DNA of 21,913 nt. Source: Oscillospiraceae bacterium. Its GTDB lineage: Bacteria > Bacillota_A > Clostridia > Oscillospirales > CAG-272. The DNA is taken from NCBI GenBank assembly GCA_015063335.1, contig SVUH01000025.1, forward strand, positions 1-21,913, given 5' to 3'. Shown piece after piece: positions 16,156 through 21,913 of this stretch (positions are counted from its first letter, which is position 1; every line of letters starts with the position of its first letter). The position numbers were made by a program, and so were the translations under genes. Below the pieces are notes generated by a model that saw only the letters and a list, made by a program, of their open reading frames with translations, was not told where the DNA came from and ran no database searches.

Positions 16156-16349
16156 CAGAAGCCAAACACCGACTGAACGCTTTCAAAGAGCATTCCGATC
16201 TCCTCGACAAGCATCAGCATCACCACCAATATCCCCGCAACCGTTATGAGCATCGCCTGCTCGTCTCGCCCCGATTTGTTGAGAATGGCGACCACCACCG
16301 AAACGAGCACTCCAACGCCCGCTATCTTCAGAATAAGACTTACGTCCAT
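16155..16349 (-). CDS. spoIIIAC: Stage III sporulation protein AC
   Basis: The 64-residue protein starts at the ATG 16347-16349 (MDVSLILKIAGVG), preceded by an AAAGGAAA site. The reading frame is open for 30 more codons upstream, but those overlap spoIIIAB and look non-coding, and the family is normally about 65 residues. Two transmembrane helices are evident (about 5-23 and 32-55). It is a component of the SpoIIIA membrane complex and overlaps spoIIIAD by one base. Confidence 0.95.
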   Translation of the reverse strand: MDVSLILKIAGVGVLVSVVVAILNKSGRDEQAMLITVAGILVVMLMLVEEIGMLFESVQSVFGF

Positions 16350-16396
16350 AAGCTTTTCCTTTCCCGTGCCGCTACCAGAAGCGCCAAATAAAAAAT

Positions 16397-16876
16397 TCAA
16401 AAAAGCAGAATGACCGCCGAAAGCGATACGCCAAGGCACACGGCGACGTTCACCCTTGTACGTGAGGGTAAGGCTCTCGAGTGCACTTGCCGCCGCTCCT
16501 CAAGCGCGTCAAGCGTTCTTGAAAGGAGCGCGAGCTGCTCGTCTCGGTAGCCCTTTCCGACCTCGGCGGCAAATTCCGAGAGGCGCTCTGCCGTAAAGCC
16601 GTCCGCCACGGTAAGGCTCTCCAAAAGCTCACCTACCGTGCTCGGCGGCACCTCTCGTGAGTATCCGCACGACTCGTATATATTTTTCGGACACCGAAAA
16701 AGTATCTCGGAGAGAGGCATTGAGTATGCTTCAATATTCGTCCTTACGAAGCGTAAAAACGCAAGCATTCCCTCGATCTGTGCGAGAGTGCGCCGCTCAC
16801 CGACGTTTAGTGAGCGCGCCAGCAAAGCTCCGCTAAACGCGACAAGCACCGCCCCTAATATCTTCAAAAAATTCAT
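16397..16876 (-). CDS. spoIIIAB: Stage III sporulation protein AB
   Basis: This 159-residue protein starts at the ATG 16874-16876 (MNFLKILGAVLVAFSGALLA), preceded by GGGAGGAAG. The longer open frame upstream lies inside spoIIIAA and is not used. An N-terminal transmembrane helix, a helical cytoplasmic domain (LAQIEGMLAFLRFVRTNIEA, a typical SpoIIIAB motif) and a C-terminal hydrophobic segment are visible. The family resembles GspF-type platform proteins and is thought to work with the SpoIIIAA ATPase. Its start overlaps the spoIIIAA end by 44 bases, suggesting coupled translation. Confidence 0.94.
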   Translation of the reverse strand: MNFLKILGAVLVAFSGALLARSLNVGERRTLAQIEGMLAFLRFVRTNIEAYSMPLSEILFRCPKNIYESCGYSREVPPSTVGELLESLTVADGFTAERLSEFAAEVGKGYRDEQLALLSRTLDALEERRQVHSRALPSRTRVNVAVCLGVSLSAVILLF

Positions 16877-17789
16877 CTGCTTCCTCCCGATAGGTGACCG
16901 AATACTCGTAGTCACGTCTGCCGCGCACGCGCCTGATACCAACGTAAGAGCCGAACACGCCCGCTCTGTGAAGCTCAAAAATAGCGCTTCTCCGCAAAAG
17001 CCCCGCCACGTCGGAGGCGTGAGCGGTGGCAAGCAGCGGCACGCCGCAGTTTTGCGCGGCAATTATCGCCCGAGCCTCGTCCATCTCTCCTATCTCGTCG
17101 CACACCACAAGCTGTGCGTTCATGCTTCTCGCGGCAATTTCTATCCCGAGTGGACGCGGATATCCCGTCAGCACGTCAACGCAAAGCGCCTCCGAGCCAA
17201 GAAAAGCGCAAAGCTCCTCGCGAGTGTCGATAACAACCACTCGCAAGGGAGACTCACCGCCCGCCATCTTGGCGATAACCGAGCGCAAAAGGGTAGTTTT
17301 TCCATGCCCGGGCGGGGAGAAAACAAGCACTCCTCCCGTTCCCTCCTGCTCCCTTAGCAGCTCGCATACGGGCTCTCCCACCCTCGCTATCCGACGGGGC
17401 AAGCGAAAGGAAAGAGCGCTTATATCGTAAACGCCGACGACGCGCCCGCCGTCCGTCGCGGCTCTGCCCACGACTCCTACGCGGATACCGCCCTCAAGCG
17501 TGACGTACCCCTTTCGTATCGTGTCGGCATGCGCATACACCGAGCCGCCGCAGACGCTCTCAAATATCATTTCCATTTCCCCCGAGGGCACACACCTCCC
17601 AAAGGGTATGTTTTCTCCTCCCGAGGTAATAGTTGAAAGCTGTCCTCGGCGCAGTCTTATCTCCTCTATCTCCGCACCGCCGCTTACAAAAGCGAGAAGC
17701 GCGGAATATATGTCGGACGGCAAAATTTTAAAAAGCACGTCGGGCAGTGTCGCCGCCGCGCTGCTTCGCCCGTATATTCTTGTAGCCAT
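16833..17789 (-). CDS. spoIIIAA: Stage III sporulation protein AA, secretion-type ATPase
   Basis: SpoIIIAA is the cytoplasmic mother-cell ATPase proposed to power the SpoIIIA-SpoIIQ channel, related to type II/IV secretion ATPases. The 318-residue protein has an N-terminal domain with EIRLRRGQ (43-50), a Walker A motif PPGHGKTT (159-166), VVVIDTREE (184-192) and a Walker B-like LVVCDEIG (227-234), followed by LLATAHA. All catalytic motifs look intact and the length is normal. The ATG is preceded by GGGGGAG. It is the first gene of the operon, with a candidate sigma-E promoter about 50 bases upstream. Confidence 0.97.
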   Translation of the reverse strand: MATRIYGRSSAAATLPDVLFKILPSDIYSALLAFVSGGAEIEEIRLRRGQLSTITSGGENIPFGRCVPSGEMEMIFESVCGGSVYAHADTIRKGYVTLEGGIRVGVVGRAATDGGRVVGVYDISALSFRLPRRIARVGEPVCELLREQEGTGGVLVFSPPGHGKTTLLRSVIAKMAGGESPLRVVVIDTREELCAFLGSEALCVDVLTGYPRPLGIEIAARSMNAQLVVCDEIGEMDEARAIIAAQNCGVPLLATAHASDVAGLLRRSAIFELHRAGVFGSYVGIRRVRGRRDYEYSVTYREEADEFFEDIRGGACRV

Positions 17790-17836
17790 ACCTCTCCCCC
17801 ATTTCTCAGTTTTTCCGCAATTACAGGTTCTGTTGA

Positions 17837-17865
17837 ATAATATGCCCGTCCGAGAGGGTTTATGA
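17837..17865 (-). promoter_or_regulatory. Candidate sigma-E promoter of the spoIIIA operon
   Basis: On the minus strand TCATAAA (17859-17865) fits the sigma-E -35 form and CATATTAT (17837-17844) partly fits the -10 form CATACANT, with a 14-base spacer. It lies at a sensible distance from the spoIIIAA ATG (17789). In known spore formers this operon is sigma-E dependent. The -10 has two mismatches. Confidence 0.45.
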
Positions 17866-17889
17866 CAAGCCTACGGGAGTATAGTTTAA

Positions 17890-18030
17890 ACTGATAATGA
17901 ATAGTGAATAATGAAGCCGCTTCGCTGATGAATAACGAAAAATTAATGAAGATTTTCGCCGTGGCGAAAATCCACCGAAATTATTCATTATTCATTTTTC
18001 ATTTTTCATTTTTCATTTTTCATTTTCAAT
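17890..18030. repeat. Palindromic element with TTC-rich heptamer tandem repeat
   Basis: AATGAATAGTGAATAATGAA on the left is an approximate inverted copy of the ATTATTC repeats on the right. In between is a perfect 10-bp hairpin GATTTTCGCC-GT-GGCGAAAATC (17951-17972). From 17980 to 18027 come two ATTATTC units, four ATTTTTC units and a partial unit, all in register. The element sits in the divergent intergenic region between spoIIIAA and the plus-strand gene at 18218. From 18031 to about 18130 I see nothing specific. Confidence 0.75.
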
Positions 18031-18156
18031 TTTCCCCAAACCCAAAATGATGTGGTGTTTTTGCGTTTTTGGCGCATTTTGTCACAAGATGTAGACGCAC
18101 TTAATAGTAAGTTCACAATTTTTTAAAAAAATATTCTTTAATTAATTATATATATA

Positions 18157-18165
18157 TGGTATAAT
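18157..18165 (+). promoter_or_regulatory. Extended -10 promoter of the beta-propeller membrane protein gene
   Basis: TGGTATAAT (18157-18165) is a perfect -10 with the TGn extension. At 17-base spacing the -35 (TTTAAT, 18137-18142) is weak. Transcription should start near 18172, giving a leader of about 45 bases before the ATG at 18218. Confidence 0.7.
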
Positions 18166-18192
18166 ATCTTATCATGGTATAAAATAAGATAT
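18164..18192. repeat. Inverted repeat spanning the predicted transcription start
   Basis: ATATCTTA (18164-18171) and TAAGATAT (18185-18192) form a perfect 8-bp inverted repeat with a 13-base centre. It overlaps the end of the -10 and the predicted start of transcription, so it could be an operator or a 5' leader hairpin. The high AT content makes chance occurrence possible. Confidence 0.4.
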
Positions 18193-18217
18193 CAATGCAT
18201 ATCTATGGAGGTCAAAT

Positions 18218-20086
18218 ATGTTTTTAAAGAACAACATGCGTCCCGCTTTCGCTGCTGAAGGCGCAGGACAGGCAAGGTTCGCAAAGCCGAAGAACACCGC
18301 ATTCACCTATGATGCAGGCGCGTCCGAGACCGATGATTTCGGTTCATTCTCGCAGGGTGCAACGGGTGGCGCTCCCCGTCGTCCCCGTCCCAACGGAAAC
18401 GGCAAAAAGGGTGGCTTTAAGCTCAACCCCAAGGCAATAATCATTGCCGCTGCCGCTCTCGTTGTGCTTCTCACCCTTATCGTTGTTATAGTCGTTGCGG
18501 CTGTGGCAAACTCGGGCGGAGACGTTACCTACACCAACAACGCGTACGTTGCATACAGTGATGAGGACGATACCTATCACGTAGTCGCAAACGGCAAGGT
18601 AGTCGGTTCTTACGAAAACGAGGTCAAGGTCATTCCTGCGGCTGACCGTTCATTTGCTTACATAATTGAGAATATAGACGGCGAGGGATACAGCGTTTCC
18701 TACGTTAAGGGCGCTAAGAATCCCGTAGAGATCACAACCAGCCCCGTTACCGAGGTTTTGGCAACCGCTGATCTTGAGCCTGCGGTAGTTTACTACGAGG
18801 AAGCTAACGGCATTTACCTCTACACCGAAAGACACGGTGAGGAGAGAATGCTCAAGACCAACAACATTCTTGAATACGCTGCTATCAAGAATTCCTTCCA
18901 CCTTTCCGCTGACGGAACCACGGTAGTTTACAACAAGATCGAGGCTAATGAAGCAAACGAGCTTCGCTCCTTCCTTTGCGTATGGGAAAGCGGTGACGAC
19001 GAGGTTAAATTCCAGAAGAATATGACTCCCGAGGCAGTTTCCAACGACGGTAAGGTCATTTACGCCTCCGCTTCGAGAGATGGGATCACCAAGTCTCTCT
19101 ACGTTGTTCCCTTCAACGACAACAACGATAAGTACCTTATCGCTGATAATTTCAACTCCATCGTTGACATAAACATTGACGGTAACGAGGTCGTTTACAC
19201 CGCGAACGCTGGCGACGGTAAGGTATACACCTACCTTGCAGCCTTCAACCTCAAAAAGATGGGTGACGAGATAACTCCCTCCAAGTTCTCCATTGAGGGT
19301 ATTTACAAGCCCTTCACCATTGAGGGCAACGTTGCAATGTTCGAGACCTTCAAGAACACCTACTTCAAGTATTCCTTCGCAAGCCTTGGAAATGAGCTTG
19401 CAGGCGCTTGCCCCATCTTCGCGGTAGCAAAGGATTACTCCATTGACAAGATATCTAACTTTGACGGCGAGTTCTCTCCCAACGGTAACTTCTTCTACTA
19501 CATAAACGACAAGGGCAACCTCATGCAGAAGAACCTCAAGAGCTCAGGCAGTGCCGAGAAGATCGACGAGGGTGTTGAGGATTTCGCAGTAACCGCAAAG
19601 GGCAACCTTTACTGGATAAGCGACGTTTCCAGCCTTGTTTACTACAACGTAGCTAAGGACGACAGCCAGAGAATAGCAGACGACGTTGAGTACCTCTCTA
19701 TGCACAGATACTCCAACACCCTGTACTTCTCATTTACCGACAGCATGACCATCTACACCACCTCCGAGGGCTCTGACAAGAAGGTAGCTAAGTTCGGCAC
19801 GAATGACGTAATGTCTATCCCCGCGTTCTCCGACGACAACGCGAAGGCAGCATACGCGGCGTTCTACGACGAGGACAACAGCGAATGGCAGCTTTTCTAC
19901 ACCTCCAACGGAAAGACGTTCAAGACTCGCGTTGCTTCCTGCGCAGATATCAAGGGCTTTGAGACCTCCGATAAGTATCAGGAGATCGTTGACAACATAA
20001 TCAATAAGGTCGGCGACGTTATCGACGGCATTATCGACGGCATTACGGGCGGTAACGAGAGCGAAGCTCCCGAGACAACCGAATAA
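18218..20086 (+). CDS. Single-pass membrane protein with predicted extracellular beta-propeller domain
   Basis: This 622-residue protein starts at an ATG behind TGGAGG. The N-terminal 70 residues are cytoplasmic, disordered and end in a basic Pro/Gly-rich stretch (PRRPRPNGNGKKGG). One transmembrane helix follows (about 72-98). The rest is predicted extracellular and rich in beta strands. Recurrent S.DG....Y motifs (LSADGTTVVYNK, VSNDGKVIYAS, FSPNGNFFYYIN) are of the kind found in TolB/WD40-like propellers and DUF5050-type proteins. The C-terminus has a short amphipathic segment (VIDGIIDGITGG) and an acidic tail. Codon choice is strongly biased to C-ending codons for Asn, Asp, Phe and Tyr, suggesting high expression. 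It has its own promoter and a strong terminator, so it is monocistronic. The ligand or partner is unknown; envelope sensing or scaffolding is a guess. Confidence 0.88.
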   Translation: MFLKNNMRPAFAAEGAGQARFAKPKNTAFTYDAGASETDDFGSFSQGATGGAPRRPRPNGNGKKGGFKLNPKAIIIAAAALVVLLTLIVVIVVAAVANSGGDVTYTNNAYVAYSDEDDTYHVVANGKVVGSYENEVKVIPAADRSFAYIIENIDGEGYSVSYVKGAKNPVEITTSPVTEVLATADLEPAVVYYEEANGIYLYTERHGEERMLKTNNILEYAAIKNSFHLSADGTTVVYNKIEANEANELRSFLCVWESGDDEVKFQKNMTPEAVSNDGKVIYASASRDGITKSLYVVPFNDNNDKYLIADNFNSIVDINIDGNEVVYTANAGDGKVYTYLAAFNLKKMGDEITPSKFSIEGIYKPFTIEGNVAMFETFKNTYFKYSFASLGNELAGACPIFAVAKDYSIDKISNFDGEFSPNGNFFYYINDKGNLMQKNLKSSGSAEKIDEGVEDFAVTAKGNLYWISDVSSLVYYNVAKDDSQRIADDVEYLSMHRYSNTLYFSFTDSMTIYTTSEGSDKKVAKFGTNDVMSIPAFSDDNAKAAYAAFYDEDNSEWQLFYTSNGKTFKTRVASCADIKGFETSDKYQEIVDNIINKVGDVIDGIIDGITGGNESEAPETTE

Positions 20087-20101
20087 TTAAAAAACCACTT
20101 T

Positions 20102-20133
20102 CGCAGGTCAGTAAAAACTGACCTGCGTTTTTT
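20102..20133 (+). terminator. Rho-independent terminator of the propeller protein gene
   Basis: CGCAGGTCAG (20102-20111) and CTGACCTGCG (20118-20127) form a perfect 10-bp stem with a six-base A-rich loop, followed by six T residues. It lies 15 bases past the stop codon. Confidence 0.95.
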
Positions 20134-20162
20134 ATTTATATAGAATAATACTGTAAACACAC

Positions 20163-20191
20163 TTGACTTTAACGGCATTTTATGGTATCAT
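20163..20191 (+). promoter_or_regulatory. Sigma-A promoter of the multi-pass membrane protein gene
   Basis: TTGACT (20163-20168) and TATCAT (20186-20191) are separated by 17 bases, with a TGG extension before the -10. Transcription should start near 20198, downstream of an apparent ATG at 20163. This supports the start at 20220. Confidence 0.8.
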
Positions 20192-20219
20192 TATTGTGTA
20201 TAAAAATTTGGAGGATGTT

Positions 20220-21590
20220 ATGCGCCAAAATCAAGGATCTACCCGCCGCTCTGTAATAAGGCTTCAATCTCTATCCTGCCTTACGCTCATTTTTCTGATG
20301 TTCTTTACGAGCTTTGGAAGCCTTTACAGCGTTGACGTGAAAGTAAGTCACGATGCGCAAAGAGCAATTGACGACGTAGTCGATATTCTCAATGAGGTCG
20401 CAGTCGAGAAAAGCGAGGCGGCTCTGCCGTCAGACGATACGGACACCGAGCCGCAAAAAAGTGCGGACGAAATAGAGGTCGTTCTTCCCGAAAAGGTAGA
20501 CGTAAGCCTTTTTAATTTTATAAAGCTGCTATTTAAGATCGACGACGTTTCAAGGATACTCGGCGGCGTGGTCGATCTTTACTCCTCAGCTACCGACTCG
20601 CAAGATTATAACCGAATGCTCAATTCTCTGTATTCAACCATGTCGGCGGCTCGCTCGCTCGTAACGAGCGATGAGTTTATCGACACGCTTGCGCTCGTCG
20701 TTACAGTCATGCATGCTTTTTCGCAAAGCTCTGTCGAAGGCGGCGGAATGGTAGTTATGATACTTATGACAGTCTTACTGCCCCTCGCTCTCTGGACACT
20801 TATTTCAATAACGCTGCTTGGCACGGTGTTTACCGTATGGAACGCAGAGCGCTGGTATTTCTGGATGAACAAGTGCTTCAAGGCTTCCATATTTATATAT
20901 GTCGTTGTACTTGGTGTCATGCTGACAAGCCGCGCCATAAGCCTCTCGTGGGGGCTCCTGCTGTCCTTGCTGGCTTGCGTATTGGGCTTTGCCGTTGCAG
21001 CTCTCCTGACACGCTTTAAATCGCGCACACCTGAGGGTATACGTTACATAAACGTGTTGCAAATTTGCTCCGCCGCCAAGCTCGTTGGCTTCGGCATATT
21101 TTTCCTCTGCTTCGCAAAATCCAACCTTATTTCAAGATACTTCACAGTTGCTTTCAGAGACCTTATCGGTAATATCCTATCACAGGATCACGGCGATGCT
21201 TTCCTTAAGCAGTTCTTGTTCACAATCATGTCGCTTGCGGCGATCATCGCACTTTTTGCCGCATTCTCAACGGCTATGAGCGCACTCATGCGCATCGGTA
21301 GTATGCAAAAGCGAAACAAGGAGACCAGCTTCTTCTCCACCACCATGTGCGGCGTGCTCCTGCTCGCGCCCCTTGTCTCAGCCTCGTTCTATCCAGGTTT
21401 GACCATCAACGCGAACGTAAAATTCGTAGTCGGCGCGTTTATAGGACTCTCAATTATGATATTCAGCGAGGTCGCTATTCCCGTCGGCAGAAACCTGTTC
21501 TGTAAGGGACTGCGCGAGAGCGAAAAAGACGCTATCCTTCGTGGACTCGAAACCGTCGAAACCGAGCTCATTACCGAGGAGGAGGGTTAA
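20220..21590 (+). CDS. Multi-pass membrane protein of unknown function
   Basis: The 456-residue protein starts at the ATG 20220-20222, behind TTTGGAGG. A longer frame begins in the promoter and is rejected. A first hydrophobic segment (about 17-38) leads to a roughly 135-residue, acidic, probably extracytoplasmic region. About seven more hydrophobic segments follow at 176-207, 222-240, 244-264, 282-300, 331-357, 371-391 and 398-422. The short C-terminal tail is charged (ESEKDAIL...ETELITEEEG). I do not recognise the family; no transporter or enzyme motif is evident. It is transcribed alone, downstream of the propeller protein gene's terminator. Confidence 0.85.
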   Translation: MRQNQGSTRRSVIRLQSLSCLTLIFLMFFTSFGSLYSVDVKVSHDAQRAIDDVVDILNEVAVEKSEAALPSDDTDTEPQKSADEIEVVLPEKVDVSLFNFIKLLFKIDDVSRILGGVVDLYSSATDSQDYNRMLNSLYSTMSAARSLVTSDEFIDTLALVVTVMHAFSQSSVEGGGMVVMILMTVLLPLALWTLISITLLGTVFTVWNAERWYFWMNKCFKASIFIYVVVLGVMLTSRAISLSWGLLLSLLACVLGFAVAALLTRFKSRTPEGIRYINVLQICSAAKLVGFGIFFLCFAKSNLISRYFTVAFRDLIGNILSQDHGDAFLKQFLFTIMSLAAIIALFAAFSTAMSALMRIGSMQKRNKETSFFSTTMCGVLLLAPLVSASFYPGLTINANVKFVVGAFIGLSIMIFSEVAIPVGRNLFCKGLRESEKDAILRGLETVETELITEEEG

Positions 21591-21593
21591 AAA

Positions 21594-21616
21594 GACGCGG
21601 GGACGCGGGGACGCGG
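21594..21616 (+). repeat. Tandem 8-bp repeat GACGCGGG
   Basis: GACGCGGG occurs twice in full and once as seven bases, starting three bases after the stop codon at 21590. It is GC-rich compared with its surroundings. No function is evident. Confidence 0.8.
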
Positions 21617-21639
21617 TCGCTTTTTGTAAAAAGCTCCGC

Positions 21640-21662
21640 AAAAACTTTCATAAAAAGTTTTT
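21640..21662. repeat. Inverted repeat AAAAACTTT/AAAGTTTTT
   Basis: A 9-bp perfect inverted repeat has a five-base centre and is followed by CGCAAAGC, which itself resembles the reverse of GCTCCGC on the left. It may be a small repetitive element or a weak terminator-like structure between the stop codon and the strong terminator at 21727. Confidence 0.5.
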
Positions 21663-21726
21663 CGCAAAGCTTGCATAGCAAAAGACGGAAATTTAGATTT
21701 AAAATATAGTTTTTCGCTTTCTAAGG

Positions 21727-21768
21727 AAGAAAGTCGTCGGACCCTACGTACCGACGACTTTCTTTTTT
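21727..21768 (+). terminator. Rho-independent terminator after the multi-pass membrane protein gene
   Basis: A perfect 14-bp stem (21727-21740 with 21751-21764) carries a ten-base loop and is followed by T residues (21763-21768). It lies about 137 bases past the stop at 21590; no gene lies between. Confidence 0.88.
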
Positions 21769-21808
21769 ATTTCAATTTAAAACGGGTCGCCGAAGGCTCG
21801 GTTTATAG

Positions 21809-21913
21809 AAAGCCTTCCCTCGGGGGAAGGTGGCGGCGATAGCCGACGGATGAGGGTAGGATGCGAAGCATCCGTGCTTCTTGCGAATTGTTGCTTTGCG
21901 TATATAGCACGCT
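21809..21913 (-). repeat. Palindromic repeat element, copy 3, cut by the window edge
   Basis: It starts AAAGCCTTCCCTCGGGGG and contains GACGGATGAGGGTAGG, as copy 1 does. Its centre (GGATGCGAAGCATCC, then TTTGCGTATATAGCACGCT at the edge) matches the centre of copy 1 in reverse complement. The core is therefore inverted relative to copy 1 while the outer ends are shared. It runs off the right edge. Confidence 0.78.

Noticed and set aside
16877..17062. N-terminal extension of the spoIIIAB frame
   Set aside because: It is inside spoIIIAA, lacks a ribosome binding site, and the family starts at the MNFLKILG position with a good GGAGG site.
17980..18027. Possible CRISPR-like array of short repeats
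   Set aside because: The units are contiguous heptamers with no spacers; it is a simple tandem repeat.

Overview
The window looks like a chromosomal segment of a spore-forming member of the Clostridia, probably an uncultured gut lineage. The support is a complete eight-gene spoIIIA operon, a class A-type RNase P RNA gene, strong GGAGG ribosome binding sites, canonical TTGACA/TATAAT promoters, and clusters of short palindromic repeats. The species cannot be named from the sequence, and there is no CRISPR array, transposase, prophage gene or tRNA. Most genes are on the minus strand; only the last two are on the plus strand.

Layout, left to right. (1) Bases 1-7967 (minus): two very large secreted proteins in tandem. 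The left one (1-4473) is open at the window edge. It has a signal peptide, a long helical region with ~23-residue repeats, and Cys-containing HSYGxW-type repeats. The right one (4590-7967) has a signal peptide, a strikingly regular 17-residue tyrosine repeat, a proline-rich segment, InlB-type B-repeats and a C-terminal membrane anchor. A strong sigma-A promoter at 8026-8054 drives the right gene and probably both. (2) Bases 8171-10495 (minus): a 721-residue protein with four N-terminal membrane segments and a large predicted extracellular region, with its own promoter and an 18-bp-stem terminator. (3) Bases 10564-11016 (minus): rnpB with a near-perfect promoter. (4) Bases 11023-17865 (minus): spoIIIAA to spoIIIAH followed by a P-loop ATPase of the PRK06851 type, with a candidate sigma-E promoter upstream of spoIIIAA. 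The operon is split between spoIIIAD and spoIIIAE by about 755 bases of palindromic repeats. (5) Bases 17890-18192: a palindromic and heptamer repeat element, then the promoter of a divergent plus-strand gene. (6) Bases 18218-21768 (plus): a single-pass protein with a predicted extracellular beta-propeller, then a multi-pass membrane protein. Each has its own promoter and terminator. (7) The right edge holds another copy of the palindromic element.

How the genes work together. SpoIIIAA-AH form the mother-cell half of the SpoIIIA-SpoIIQ channel needed for late forespore gene expression. RNase P RNA is housekeeping. The other membrane and surface proteins are not recognisable as one pathway. 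The two giant surface proteins look like an adhesin or cell-envelope pair. The most original signals are the exact 17-residue Tyr repeat in the 1125-residue surface protein and the block of mobile-looking palindromes inside the normally compact spoIIIA operon.
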